DNA of 64,000 bases from an uncultured Veillonellaceae bacterium (GCA_945867815.1 CAMBIX010000007.1:1-64000), one strand, 5' to 3'. Shown: positions 10,294 to 19,904, counted from the stretch's first letter. Notes: generated by a model from the sequence alone, not told the origin. Numbers and translations: made by a program.

Positions 10294-11199
10294 TTAAGCT
10301 ACATTCGCCTTACCTTTAGTCATTGCTTCCTTTTCGGCTTTCTTTTTGGCTCTATGCTTCTTTAACAACTCTTTAGCAAACTTAGCTGCATCACCAAGAA
10401 AAGCCCGCATTGGCTTAGTTATAATCAAACGTGTTCCTAAATAAGCCATAACAACAGGAATAATTTCACCGTTAACAGTCAAACTGCCTTCATACGTCTT
10501 TTCTGTATAAGATAATTCAACATCTTCCAAATAGTCTGGACACACACTATATAACAAGGCACTATATAACCCCATTTTATAAGGGTCTCCATTACCAAAC
10601 TTGCCTTCTACAAATACATGACTTGGTTTGGAATGATGTAAACATTTACTCATAAAGATTAATAAAACACGATACAAATCTTTATTCCGAAGATGCTTCA
10701 TCCACCATTGTCGTTTAAGTGCTTCTTTCTTAGCCTTAAAAGCTTCCTTCTTATCGTGAAGTCGTTCTTTTAAAGATTTATTAGGTTTAGATTTTTCAAT
10801 AACTTGACCGTCTAAGGTAAATTGAACAGGTTCTACACTGGACAGAGCTTCTTCTTTCTCGCCCTGCATAACTGTTTCCGTCTCATTATATGTGCCTGCT
10901 GTACTTTTCTTCTTATCCAGCGATTCATCCGCTTCTTTTTCTATACGCTTTGTCAGCCACTCTTCGTAATCAGCTATCTTACCCAAACGTGCTTTCCATA
11001 AAAGATATAACTCAGCCACAAAAGGCTCTCCCTCGATATATCCAATATGAAGGTAAAACAACTTCCCCATCCAACCAAGAGTAAACTCAACCTTTCTCGG
11101 ATGTCTTGTAATTATATTACATTCATACCGAATTGGCTGCAAAACAAACCATATAATAAACGCGATGATAATCAACAGCACAATGGCTATACCTATCAC
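10294..11199 (-). CDS. DUF2953 (YtfI-like) membrane-anchored protein
   Basis: An N-terminal membrane segment (IGIAIVLLIIIAFIIWFVL) is followed by a DUF2953 body with KFGNGDPYKMGLYSALLYSVCPDYLEDVEL. A highly charged Lys/Glu-rich linker lies around residues 85-170 and a basic tail (HRAKKKAEKEA) closes the protein. The start appears to be GTG 11199, with AGGATGGTG upstream. The gene ends 20 nt before gerW and the two very likely form an operon. The biochemical function is unknown, and the assignment rests on family resemblance and the conserved neighbour. Confidence 0.75.
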   Translation of the reverse strand: MIGIAIVLLIIIAFIIWFVLQPIRYECNIITRHPRKVEFTLGWMGKLFYLHIGYIEGEPFVAELYLLWKARLGKIADYEEWLTKRIEKEADESLDKKKSTAGTYNETETVMQGEKEEALSSVEPVQFTLDGQVIEKSKPNKSLKERLHDKKEAFKAKKEALKRQWWMKHLRNKDLYRVLLIFMSKCLHHSKPSHVFVEGKFGNGDPYKMGLYSALLYSVCPDYLEDVELSYTEKTYEGSLTVNGEIIPVVMAYLGTRLIITKPMRAFLGDAAKFAKELLKKHRAKKKAEKEAMTKGKANVA

Positions 11200-11441
11200 C
11201 CAACATCACCATCCTCTCGTAAGCGTACTAACGCCCTTCTCTGAAAGATCAGTTCTTATTTTTATTCTACACCAAAACCCTAAAATCCTGCATACTTATT
11301 TCAAAAAAAACTTTTATTTTCTCTTCTACGCCCTAAATTGCTCTCTTTCCCCACACACCGCCTTCAACAAATTAATATTGCTCATATTAAAGAAAAGGAG
11401 GACTTACTGCCCGTTTAAAATCCTCCTAGACACAATGTCAA

Positions 11442-11515
11442 GAAGCAGTCTATGTTTCTCGTAGGGAGCCTTTACCGAAGATAACCAGCTCCCGAGAGAA
11501 TATATAGACCGCTTC
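11442..11515 (-). repeat. structured 3' element, family B copy 1
   Basis: Outer arms begin GGAAGC and end GCTTC. The inner module, read on the minus strand, contains TTCTCTCGGGAGCTGG, then CTTCGGT, then GGCTCC and ACGAGAA. It lies just past the stop of the M23 peptidase gene in that gene's direction. A further small inverted repeat (AGGAGGA/TCCTCCT, 11396-11427) follows. The rest of the gap 11200-11542 shows nothing I recognise. Confidence 0.8.
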
Positions 11516-11542
11516 CATACTCTGTGTATAACCGTAAAACTA

Positions 11543-12553
11543 TTAATTTGTTAAAGGCAAGAACACCATAGGATCCGTCGCCTGCCCATTAACATCCACT
11601 TCATAATGAACATGACTCCCCGTACTCTTACCCGTACTACCCATAAGAGCAATCGTTTCCCCTTGGTTAACATGCTGCCCTGCATGAACCAAAATAACCG
11701 ATGTATGACCATACCGAGTTACAATACCATTACCATGGTCAATTTCAACCAAATTACCATAGCCACCACTAGTAGGCCCAGCAAAACTAACCACACCCGA
11801 AGCAGTAGCCACAATAGGCGTACCCATATCATTAGCAATATCGACACCTTCATGGAAGGCACCCCCACCATAAACAGGGTCTGTCCGATAACCAAAAGGT
11901 GATGTGATTTCACCCTTAGCTGGCCAAATCGAAGGTACTGTAGAATTGGCGGCATTCGGATTGCCTGCAGAAAACACAGCAGACTGCATATTTTGTATAC
12001 TTTGACTCATGCCATCTTGTAACATAGCCCGCCACATATAAAACTGTATAAGCTCTGTCTGTGCCCGTCTATCCAAAACAGAGAAAAAAGCCGATAACTG
12101 TGTAGGCGTGACAGGGTCAGCTTCATCGCTATTACTAGCGGAAGATGTAGACGAACCTTTATCCTTAGCCTGACTGCCTGATTCATTAGGCAGGTTACCC
12201 GACTCGGCGCCCTTTATCATCTGTTTAACCTGTTGACCTAATTGATCAAGGGTCTTTAACTTCTTATCTAATATATTAGCCTTTTGATCTAATAACTTCA
12301 ATTGTTCTGACTGTAACTGTGTTTGTCTTTGCAACTGAATCAATTCAGATTCACGCATAATCCCCCATACCCCGAGAGATAAAGCTAAAATAATAATAAT
12401 AGCAAATACAATAATACAAATACGCAGACTCTTCTTTGTTAATCGAAGAGTATACGTATCTCCTTCTTTTACAACTAATCCTTTAAAGAAATTTCGTCCT
12501 GGGCATTTCGCAAAAAGATTCGTTATCAAAGCAGGTTTCTTCCACTGTCTCAC
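11543..12553 (-). CDS. M23 family metallopeptidase (LytM/peptidoglycan endopeptidase or EnvC-like)
   Basis: After a basic cytoplasmic start, one membrane segment (residues ~45-68) is followed by a coiled coil (RQTQLQSEQLKLLDQK) and a Ser/Asp-rich linker. A C-terminal M23 domain of about 130 residues follows. The zinc site is complete: HEGVD (His, Asp) and HVHYE, with GHTS between them. These enzymes cut peptide cross-links of the cell wall or activate amidases at division. The gene starts 4 nt after the DUF4446 stop, so both are co-transcribed with the hydF/parAB side. It ends at a structured 3' element. Confidence 0.88.
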   Translation of the reverse strand: MRQWKKPALITNLFAKCPGRNFFKGLVVKEGDTYTLRLTKKSLRICIIVFAIIIILALSLGVWGIMRESELIQLQRQTQLQSEQLKLLDQKANILDKKLKTLDQLGQQVKQMIKGAESGNLPNESGSQAKDKGSSTSSASNSDEADPVTPTQLSAFFSVLDRRAQTELIQFYMWRAMLQDGMSQSIQNMQSAVFSAGNPNAANSTVPSIWPAKGEITSPFGYRTDPVYGGGAFHEGVDIANDMGTPIVATASGVVSFAGPTSGGYGNLVEIDHGNGIVTRYGHTSVILVHAGQHVNQGETIALMGSTGKSTGSHVHYEVDVNGQATDPMVFLPLTN

Positions 12554-12556
12554 GAA

Positions 12557-13078
12557 TTATTTCATCCCCGATACTGTAATCAATGACTCTTTATTGGACT
12601 TATCCCGAATAGCCCGTTCAATACTTTCCATTTCTTCTTGCGATACACTTTGCGTACATTTACCTTCAATAATCGGTTTGCCAAAAATACGTGATTCATT
12701 ACGTCCATAAACACTAGAAATAACAAGTCCATTGTTTTCTCCGTCTAATAAAGTTAAGGAGAAAGACAATTCATTACCAATATTTTCAAACGCATTATAT
12801 TTAACAAAGCCTATTTTTTGAAAAGAACTATGCTGTACCTTTTCTAACTCTTTCTGTGTAGTAAACAAGGATTCAAGCGATTCCGCAGTATCCCGTATTT
12901 CCTTCACTTCGACAGCTAATTTACGATCTAAGGAAATACCCTTTTCACCTTGCATAAAATAATTATATTTTTTAGATAAACTAACTAATTTAACATTCAA
13001 AAGAATACAATATAAAAATAAAACAATAAATAAAATCGCGCCGATAATCGACATCCACGGGTAAATGGCTTCTAACAT
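12557..13078 (-). CDS. DUF4446 family membrane protein
   Basis: One N-terminal membrane segment (ISIIGAILFIVLFLYCILL region) is followed by a helical stretch and the DUF4446 core with VKYNAFENIGNELSFSLTLL and SSVYGRNESRIFGKPI. The 173-residue length is usual. In many Firmicutes the family is encoded next to parB, as here with hydF inserted, but its role is not known. It is packed closely between hydF (8 nt) and the M23 gene (4 nt), which implies one transcript. Confidence 0.85.
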   Translation of the reverse strand: MLEAIYPWMSIIGAILFIVLFLYCILLNVKLVSLSKKYNYFMQGEKGISLDRKLAVEVKEIRDTAESLESLFTTQKELEKVQHSSFQKIGFVKYNAFENIGNELSFSLTLLDGENNGLVISSVYGRNESRIFGKPIIEGKCTQSVSQEEMESIERAIRDKSNKESLITVSGMK

Positions 13079-13085
13079 AATTATC

Positions 13086-14318
13086 TTATAGCTCCTGTTG
13101 AAATGGGCTTAATGCACGATCTAATATACCATGCAAAACCGCAATTAATACACCATAATTAACAATAGGTACCCCATTCTGAAGGGTTATATCAATTCGT
13201 CGCAGTACCTCTCGCCGCGTTAACATACACGCTCCACAATGAATCACTAAATCATAAGCGCTTACATCGTCTGGAAAAGCACCACCGCTAGTCCAAGTTA
13301 GGTCTAAATCCGTATACCCAGCTTGCGCCAGCCAACGAGGAATTTTTACCGTTCCAATATCATCACATTGTCTATGATGTGTACAGCCTTCACTAATTAA
13401 AACCTTAGAGCCAGAATGCAGACCCTTTATAGCCTGTGCTCCAGCAACTAGAGCTTTTAATTTTCCTTTAAAGCGAGCCATAATAATAGAAAAGGAAGTT
13501 AAAGGTATAGCATCAGGTACCATCTGACTAACAGGACCAAAAGCCTGGGAATCAGTAATGACTAATTCTGGTTTAAACGTTCGTAAGGCTTCTGGCACTT
13601 CCTCTGTTTGTACGACTAAACTTAAGCCACGATGATCCAATATATCTCGAATCATTTGTACCTGTGGTAAGATTAACCGCCCCTTAGGGGCTGCTGAATC
13701 AATAGGGCAAACCAGTAAAATCCGCTTATTTGGTTTAACTAAACCTTCTAATAGAGTTCGTTCCTCTTCGCTATCTTTAACAGATAGACGACTTAGGGCT
13801 TTCAATATTTTTTTCTGTTCAAAAGATTTTGATGCATCTACACCAATATAAGTCATACCTTCTCTAGGAAAGGTAACGGTCTGCTGTGCCATATAAGCAT
13901 CCGCTTTATACCCCTTTACTTCATTAATTACTAAAAGTAAAGGAAGACCCGCCTTCTGAAGCCGCTCAATCCATTCTTGGTCTATTTTATCAATGAGCTT
14001 ATCGCTCCGAAGTACATACACAGCTATGTTGATTTTCGGAATCATAGTCTTAGTCTTCTCAATACGCAAGTGGCCTAACTGAGACCTATCATCTACACCA
14101 GCTGTATCAATCAATAAAACAGGCCCTAAGGGAAGAATTTCCATGGACTTACTAACTGGATCTGTCGTCGTACCTGCTACTTCAGACACTAAGGCAATGG
14201 GTTGTCCTGTAATCATATTAATTAAGGTTGATTTACCAGCATTGCAACGACCAAAAAATCCAATATGTATTCGATTGGCTTTTGCTGTTTGCATTTGTTC
14301 ATTCATATTATCATACAC
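13086..14318 (-). CDS. hydF: [FeFe]-hydrogenase maturation GTPase HydF
   Basis: HydF is the GTPase scaffold on which HydE and HydG products assemble the two-iron H-cluster precursor before transfer to the hydrogenase. A TrmE-type GTPase domain carries GRCNAGKST (residues ~23-31), GTTTDP and DTAGVDD. The C-terminal cluster domain carries the expected ligands, EGCTHHRQCDDIG and HCGACM. The length of 410 residues is normal. Either ATG 14318 or ATG 14306 could be the start, since neither has a strong ribosome binding site. hydE, hydG and hydrogenase genes are not in this window, so the maturation set is dispersed. Confidence 0.93.
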   Translation of the reverse strand: MYDNMNEQMQTAKANRIHIGFFGRCNAGKSTLINMITGQPIALVSEVAGTTTDPVSKSMEILPLGPVLLIDTAGVDDRSQLGHLRIEKTKTMIPKINIAVYVLRSDKLIDKIDQEWIERLQKAGLPLLLVINEVKGYKADAYMAQQTVTFPREGMTYIGVDASKSFEQKKILKALSRLSVKDSEEERTLLEGLVKPNKRILLVCPIDSAAPKGRLILPQVQMIRDILDHRGLSLVVQTEEVPEALRTFKPELVITDSQAFGPVSQMVPDAIPLTSFSIIMARFKGKLKALVAGAQAIKGLHSGSKVLISEGCTHHRQCDDIGTVKIPRWLAQAGYTDLDLTWTSGGAFPDDVSAYDLVIHCGACMLTRREVLRRIDITLQNGVPIVNYGVLIAVLHGILDRALSPFQQEL

Positions 14319-14339
14319 AATCGCTTATTCTATGTATAG

Positions 14340-14378
14340 ATATCCACTAGTTATACATGCCGTATAACTAGTGGATAT
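14340..14378. repeat. 39-bp near-perfect inverted repeat between parB and hydF
   Basis: Two perfectly complementary 17-nt arms (ATATCCACTAGTTATAC and its reverse complement) flank a 5-nt loop. No T-run follows on the minus strand, so it is not a classic terminator. It could be an RNA processing stem or a protein-binding site between parB and hydF. Confidence 0.75.
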
Positions 14379-14451
14379 ACTTAGCACTTATTATATATAA
14401 GCAACTGGTCCTATTAAAATATAAAAGCTTACTTAATTATAATCAACCGAC

Positions 14452-15405
14452 TTAAACAGTAAATGAAGACGGTACCGATTCTTCGCTTTTATTATCTCTA
14501 TACCCTTCTTCTTGCTGCATATAAGCTAATACATGTTCCAATTCATCTTGGCTTTTAAAAGTAATTTCTACCTTGCCCCTTACCTTCTTACCAGCTTGAA
14601 ACTTAATAGCTACCGGCACACCTAAGTTCGCCTTTACTTGATCCGTTATGGCTCGCAATTCAGCAGTAACTACCGGCTTAACTGACGCCTTACGTTTCCC
14701 TTTTTTTAATTGGGCTACTAATTGTTCTACCTGCCGTGCACTAAGTTCTCGTTCCTTAATCTGTTGCCAAGCTTCTTTCTGTAATTCTTCTGGCAAGGTT
14801 AATAAGGGACGAACTTGTCCAACAGTAAGTTCCCCACTCGATACATCATTACGAATATATTCTGGCAACTTTAATAGACGAACCATATTAGCTACATGTG
14901 ATCGACTACGTCCTAATCGAAAAGCAATTTTATCGTGAGATAATTTAAATACATCTACCAAACGTTGATAAGCATAAGCTTCTTCAATAGGATCTAGATT
15001 TTGCCTTTGTAGATTTTCAACTAAAGCAATTTCTGTAATTTCTTCTGTACTATAATTTTTAATAACAACAGGCAGTTCTTCTAATCCTGCCTCTTTAGCA
15101 GCCCGCCAACGACGTTCACCAGCTACTAATTGATAGCCATCCTCTGTTTTAGTAACCACTAAAGGCTGGATCAACCCATGTTGTTTAATTGATTCAACTA
15201 GGGTCGCTAATTCATCTGGAGCAAAATGTTTACGTGGCTGATTTGGATTGGCCTTAATCTTATGAATTGATACTGTTTGAATGCCTGTATTTTCTTTCTT
15301 TTTTACAACCATTCCTGATTCATTCGTTGTTAATGCCTCTTTACCCATTAAGGTAACTAGTCCATTTTTTGTATTTAAGCCACCTTTTTTCTTATTTCTT
15401 GGCAC
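14452..15405 (-). CDS. parB: chromosome partitioning protein ParB (Spo0J)
   Basis: ParB is the CTPase clamp that loads at parS sites and organises the origin for segregation. The N-terminal ParB box has NPNQPRKHF, then LVAGERRWRA, then TEIALVENLQRQNLDPIEEA. An HTH region follows (KLSHDKIAFRLGRSRSHVANMVRLL), and the C-terminal dimerisation domain is present. The start is GTG 15405, with AGGAGGTATTACGGC upstream, and the gene overlaps the end of parA by 14 nt. Two matching parS sites lie in this window (16249 and 20714), consistent with a local ParABS system near oriC. Confidence 0.95.
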   Translation of the reverse strand: MPRNKKKGGLNTKNGLVTLMGKEALTTNESGMVVKKKENTGIQTVSIHKIKANPNQPRKHFAPDELATLVESIKQHGLIQPLVVTKTEDGYQLVAGERRWRAAKEAGLEELPVVIKNYSTEEITEIALVENLQRQNLDPIEEAYAYQRLVDVFKLSHDKIAFRLGRSRSHVANMVRLLKLPEYIRNDVSSGELTVGQVRPLLTLPEELQKEAWQQIKERELSARQVEQLVAQLKKGKRKASVKPVVTAELRAITDQVKANLGVPVAIKFQAGKKVRGKVEITFKSQDELEHVLAYMQQEEGYRDNKSEESVPSSFTV

Positions 15406-16159
15406 GCCGTAATACCTCCTTAGCTAATGCCTTATATACATCAGCACCTTTAGACTTAGGATCATATACAATAATCGGCTCTCCATAACTTGGTGCCTCA
15501 CTTAAACGTACCGTACGCGGAATAATGGTTTTATATACATTTGCTCCAAAGAATTTTTTTACCTCTTCCGCTACCTGTAAAGATAAATTCGTCCGCCCAT
15601 CAAACATCGTTAATAAGACGCCTTCTATAACTAGATCTTTATTAAGTGATTGCTGCACAATAGAAATCGTTTTAATTAGTTGACTAACCCCTTCTAAGGC
15701 ATAAAATTCACATTGAATAGGAATAAGAACACTGTTCGATGCTACAAGTGCATTTAAGGTTAATAACCCTAAAGATGGTGGACAGTCAATAATTATAAAA
15801 TCGTATTTCTTCTTAATACTCTTAATGGCTTTACGAAGAATATATTCCCTTTTATCTAAAGCTACTAAATCAACAGTAGCACCAGCTAACTGAATGGTGG
15901 CAGGCACAACATCTAACTGCTTAAGACTTGTTGGTACAATGACTTTTTCTATATCAACACCATTAATTAATACATTATATATGCATTGTTTTAAAGTGTC
16001 CTTATCTATGCCTAATCCACTCGTTCCATTTCCTTGTGGATCCAAATCAACGAGTAATACTTTCTTTCCACTCATGGTCAAACAAGCACTTAAATTCACT
16101 GCTGTTGTAGTCTTACCGACGCCGCCTTTTTGGTTAGAAATGGCAATTACTTTACCCAT
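15392..16159 (-). CDS. parA: chromosome partitioning ATPase ParA (Soj)
   Basis: ParA is a Walker-type ATPase that positions ParB-bound origins. The deviant Walker A (KGGVGKTTT, residues ~9-17) and DLDPQGN are at the N-terminus, with DCPPSLG in the middle. The frame reaches 16168, but GAGGTG precedes ATG 16159 at the right spacing, so I use that start (255 residues). It is the first gene of a parA-parB operon with overlapping ends. A parS site lies about 90 nt upstream of the start, where ParB binding could influence the promoter. Confidence 0.95.
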   Translation of the reverse strand: MGKVIAISNQKGGVGKTTTAVNLSACLTMSGKKVLLVDLDPQGNGTSGLGIDKDTLKQCIYNVLINGVDIEKVIVPTSLKQLDVVPATIQLAGATVDLVALDKREYILRKAIKSIKKKYDFIIIDCPPSLGLLTLNALVASNSVLIPIQCEFYALEGVSQLIKTISIVQQSLNKDLVIEGVLLTMFDGRTNLSLQVAEEVKKFFGANVYKTIIPRTVRLSEAPSYGEPIIVYDPKSKGADVYKALAKEVLRRAKK

Positions 16160-16248
16160 CCAGTTCACCTCATTTCATCTATAAATACTAAGATATTATA
16201 CCACAGTTATTCTTATGATTGGGGTAAATTTAGAGGATTTATGAAAAA

Positions 16249-16264
16249 TGTTTCACGTGAAACG
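16249..16264. promoter_or_regulatory. parS site 1 (ParB binding)
   Basis: TGTTTCACGTGAAACG matches the palindromic parS consensus TGTTTCACGTGAAACA at 15 of 16 positions. It lies between metF and parA, close to oriC. Confidence 0.93.
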
Positions 16265-16273
16265 AAAAAGGTG

Positions 16274-17137
16274 TTATCGCACTTGATTCACCAAGTACAC
16301 AGCTGTTTCAAAGTCATTAACTGGCATAATATGTACGCCATCTGCTATAGTAGTAAGTCCTTCTAACAATTCGCAAGCGATTTCACGACCAGCCTCTTTT
16401 CCGCCTTTTTCCATACGAGTCAAAATTGTATCTGATAAAGTAATACCTGGTACATGATTATGTAAATACAAGGCCATCTTATAGCTTTTTAAAGGAATTA
16501 AGCCTAACATTATGGGCTTACCAAACTGACTAGCCATATCCATATACCGCTTAGCTAGTTCCAAATCATACACAGGCTGTGTTTGTACAAAATCAGCGCC
16601 TGCCTCTATTTTTGCTTTTAGCTTAGCTGCTTCCACACTATAATCATCAGCACCTGGATTACCTGTTGTACCTACATAAAAATGCGTCGGTACATCTAAA
16701 GCATTACCTGCTAAATCCTTACCACTATTTAAGGTCTTAGCTAGATGAATCAACTTCATAGAATCTAATTCAAATACAGAAGTTGCAAAGGGATGATCCC
16801 CATGATCTGGTTTATCACCACCTAAGGTTAATATATTCTCTACACCTAAAGCAGCTGCCCCCAATAGTTCGGATTGTATACCTATACTATTTCTATCACG
16901 ACAAGTAAAATGAAAAATCGTATCTGTATTTGTCTGATTTTTAACAATAGATGCGATCGCAATCGAGCTCATCCTCATATTAGACATAGGGCAATCAGCA
17001 ATATTAATAGCATCCACTTTACCAGCTAATTCCTTAGCCTGATTAACAGCTTTATCTGGTGATGCACTTTTAGGCGGATTGATTTCCACTGTTATAGTAA
17101 ATTGCTTCTTAGCCTGTTTCTCACGTAATGTCTCCAT
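16274..17137 (-). CDS. metF: methylenetetrahydrofolate reductase MetF
   Basis: MetF reduces 5,10-methylene-THF to 5-methyl-THF, the methyl donor for methionine synthase. The 287-residue FAD-dependent TIM barrel shows TVEINPPKS near the start, FHFTCRDRN, NILTLGGDKP and DFVQTQPVYD, all typical of the family. Length is normal. GGAGG precedes ATG 17137. It lies downstream of metH but is separated by 233 nt containing a strong hairpin, so it probably has its own promoter. With metH and the activation-domain gene it forms a methionine/folate cluster. Confidence 0.93.
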   Translation of the reverse strand: METLREKQAKKQFTITVEINPPKSASPDKAVNQAKELAGKVDAINIADCPMSNMRMSSIAIASIVKNQTNTDTIFHFTCRDRNSIGIQSELLGAAALGVENILTLGGDKPDHGDHPFATSVFELDSMKLIHLAKTLNSGKDLAGNALDVPTHFYVGTTGNPGADDYSVEAAKLKAKIEAGADFVQTQPVYDLELAKRYMDMASQFGKPIMLGLIPLKSYKMALYLHNHVPGITLSDTILTRMEKGGKEAGREIACELLEGLTTIADGVHIMPVNDFETAVYLVNQVR

Positions 17138-17260
17138 ATGGTTCCTCCCTTTTACCTCTACTGTTTTTACTGTCTTGCTTATTAGTATACCGTATCCCTT
17201 ACAGCTAGGCTATACCTATTTTTACCTATCTAAGCATGAATAGAATATTACCTATTGCAT

Positions 17261-17310
17261 AAAAAGAGACTTATTGGATTCTCTATATTCCAATAAGTTT
17301 CTTTCTTTTT
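17261..17310 (-). terminator. intrinsic terminator after metH
   Basis: AAAGAGACTTATTGGA and TTCCAATAAGTTTCTTT form a long stem with a short loop. A/T runs on both sides make it potentially bidirectional. It lies about 60 nt past the metH stop, in the otherwise empty 233-nt metH-metF gap. Confidence 0.88.
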
Positions 17311-17370
17311 ATCGCTACCTTATAGCAATACTCACTAATAATTTATAAGTAACCCCTATGAATAAACTAA

Positions 17371-19788
17371 CTATTCACCTAATAATTTTTTTACCACATT
17401 GACCGCACTAATACCATCCTTAGCATAGGAATCAGCGCCCGCCTTATCAGCATACTCTTGTGAAAGTACAGCACCACCAACTAATACTTTAGATGACAAA
17501 CCAGACTGACGAACCGCTTTAATTGTTTCATCAATCATAGGCATCGTCGTCGTCATCAAAGATGCAATCCCTATGACAGATGCCTTATTATCCTTAGCGG
17601 CCTTAACAATTTCTTCTGGTGATACATCTTTACCCAAGTCAACAATACGGTAGCCATTATTTTCAAGCAAGGCTGATACAATATTTTTACCTAGGTCATG
17701 AATATCACCCTTAACAGTGGCTAAGACAATGGTATCCTTTTGCACGTCCCCACTATCAGGTAAAACTTCTTTTATAGTCTGGAAGGCCCCCTGCATAGCT
17801 TCAGCTGCTAACATAACCTGTGGCAGGAAGACTTTACCTGCACCAAACTTAACCCCCACTTCACTCATGGCATCCGATAAAGCTTTCTTGGTAATCAACA
17901 TAGGATCTGTACCATCAGCTAAGGCCTTTTTAACAAGATCAACGACAATTTCTTTTTCCCCTTGTTCCACGGCGTGCTTAATATTTTCTAGCGGATCATC
18001 ACTAGAAAAAGCATCCCCTTGTGGACCTTTTTTCTTAACCGTTTTTACTTCTTCATCATAACCATAGTCATTAATAAATTCAGCAACCCCTGGATCAAAA
18101 CCAAGTAAAGTACAGCCAGATACGAAAGCCTTCTTAACCGTATCATTTAAAGGATTCATAATTGGTGTTGTTAAACCAGCTTCTAAAGCCATAGTCAAGA
18201 ACTGCGCATTCAAATACGGCCGCTGAGGTAGACCAAATGAAATATTAGATAAACCCATAACTGTTGGAAAACCAAACTCTTTCTTATACAAGCGAAGAGT
18301 GCGCAAGGTTTCTCTCGCACTTTGGTCACCACTGGCCAAGGTTAATACTAATGGATCTAATAACAAATCTTGTGGCCGAAGGCCTTCCTTATAAGCGGCT
18401 TCTACAATGGTCTTAGCCACGGCCACTCTATCCTCTGCCTTTTCTGGTAAATTACCACTATTTAATGGAAGACACAAGAGAGCCGCCCCATATCGCTTAG
18501 CTAACGGAATCACCTTTTCCATCTGTTCCGGCTCTGCATTAACCGAATTAATCAAAGGACGACCTGGATAAGCCTGTAAGCCGACTTCTAAAGCTTCTGG
18601 GTCAAGTGTATCAATAGATAAAGGCGTTTCTACTAACATAGATAATTCCATGACAGCCTTTTCCATAAGTGGTACCTGACTCATGCCAGCAACACCCATA
18701 TTAACATCTAAAATCTGAGCACCAGCTTCCACTTGTTGCAAGGCATCACGCTTAACCATAACAAAACTACCACCTTTAATTTCAGCAGCTAATTTTTTAC
18801 GGCCTGTTGGATTAATACGTTCACCAATAATAAGTGGTTTTTCTGTATGTCCTAATTTAACTACTTTTGTCCGACTAGTAATAGCTGTAAACGGCGCTAT
18901 TTCTTGACGAACTTTTGGCTCATGAACCTGAGCAGCCTTAGCAATAGCTTCAATATGAGCTGGCGTACTCCCACAGCAAGCGCCCAAGTAAGATGCGCCC
19001 GCATCCATTAGTTCTGGAACAAACTTAGCCATATCATCTGGTTTTAAGGGGAAAATAGTTTCTTTACCTACCAATACAGGCATACCAGCATTTGGTTGCG
19101 CTGAAATTGGTAAATTAGTGACAGATGCAATCTTTGCAATCAAAGGTACTAACTGTTCAGGTCCTAATGAGCAATTAATACCAACTATATCTGCACCCAT
19201 AGCTTCTAATAAAATAGCTCCTACTTCTGGTGGCGTCCCAGTAATTGTACGACCATCTTCACTAAAAGAAAATTGGCAGATAATTTTAACATCGTCCTTA
19301 GTCTTACCTAATTCCTGACGTGCATCCTTAGCCGCTAACAAAGCTGCCCGCATTTCCTGAATATCTATAATCGTTTCAATAATTAAATAATTAACACCAG
19401 CTTCTACCAAAGCTAAGGCCTGTTCCTTATACGTGTCATAAATATCTTTAAAAGGCACATTACCTAAGGGAGCAATAAACTTACCTGTAGGTCCCATATC
19501 GCCAGCTACCTTAGCAGAAGGTTTTACAGCCGCTATAGCTGCTTTTGCTACCTTTACAGCCGCTGTATTTATTTCTTTTACCCTATCCGATAACCCATAA
19601 TCTTCTAACTTTAGACCAGACGCACCAAATGTATTTGTCGTTATAATCGTGCTACCAGCCTGTAAATAAGATTCATGAATTTTTTGTACTACATCTGCAT
19701 GCTCAATAGTAAATAACTCTGGGCAATCCCCTTCTTTTAACCCAGCCTGTTGTAACATTGTGCCCATAGCACCATCAAATATCTGCAT
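17371..19788 (-). CDS. metH: cobalamin-dependent methionine synthase lacking the activation domain
   Basis: MetH moves the methyl group from methyl-THF through cobalamin to homocysteine. Domains in order are: homocysteine-binding barrel (residues ~1-290, zinc ligands in GINCSLGP and GACCGSTP); pterin-binding barrel (~315-560, GERINPTGRKK); cobalamin cap (~600-680); and Rossmann cobalamin domain (~685-805). The last carries DIHDLGKN, which contains the cobalt-ligating His. At 805 residues it lacks the ~330-residue SAM-binding activation domain of the long enzymes. That function is encoded separately at 20028-20699, immediately upstream. The start is ATG 19788, with GGGAGCGAG before it. Confidence 0.95.
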   Translation of the reverse strand: MQIFDGAMGTMLQQAGLKEGDCPELFTIEHADVVQKIHESYLQAGSTIITTNTFGASGLKLEDYGLSDRVKEINTAAVKVAKAAIAAVKPSAKVAGDMGPTGKFIAPLGNVPFKDIYDTYKEQALALVEAGVNYLIIETIIDIQEMRAALLAAKDARQELGKTKDDVKIICQFSFSEDGRTITGTPPEVGAILLEAMGADIVGINCSLGPEQLVPLIAKIASVTNLPISAQPNAGMPVLVGKETIFPLKPDDMAKFVPELMDAGASYLGACCGSTPAHIEAIAKAAQVHEPKVRQEIAPFTAITSRTKVVKLGHTEKPLIIGERINPTGRKKLAAEIKGGSFVMVKRDALQQVEAGAQILDVNMGVAGMSQVPLMEKAVMELSMLVETPLSIDTLDPEALEVGLQAYPGRPLINSVNAEPEQMEKVIPLAKRYGAALLCLPLNSGNLPEKAEDRVAVAKTIVEAAYKEGLRPQDLLLDPLVLTLASGDQSARETLRTLRLYKKEFGFPTVMGLSNISFGLPQRPYLNAQFLTMALEAGLTTPIMNPLNDTVKKAFVSGCTLLGFDPGVAEFINDYGYDEEVKTVKKKGPQGDAFSSDDPLENIKHAVEQGEKEIVVDLVKKALADGTDPMLITKKALSDAMSEVGVKFGAGKVFLPQVMLAAEAMQGAFQTIKEVLPDSGDVQKDTIVLATVKGDIHDLGKNIVSALLENNGYRIVDLGKDVSPEEIVKAAKDNKASVIGIASLMTTTMPMIDETIKAVRQSGLSSKVLVGGAVLSQEYADKAGADSYAKDGISAVNVVKKLLGE

Positions 19789-19904
19789 AACTCGCTCCCT
19801 TTATACTTACTAACCTATTATTAAACACACAATTAAATTTATATATCCTAGCAGGTCTATATTATAAGGTACCTACTATATTTTATAAATTTGTTTATTA
19901 ATCC

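Noticed and set aside
11047-11464. Plus-strand ORFs opposite the DUF2953 gene and in the gap after it
   Set aside because: They lie antisense to a good gene or in AT-rich sequence, lack ribosome binding sites and have odd composition.
16130-16366. Plus-strand ORF containing VSRET opposite the parA/metF gap
   Set aside because: The frame arises from the parS palindrome and the antisense strand of metF and parA; there is no ribosome binding site or family match.
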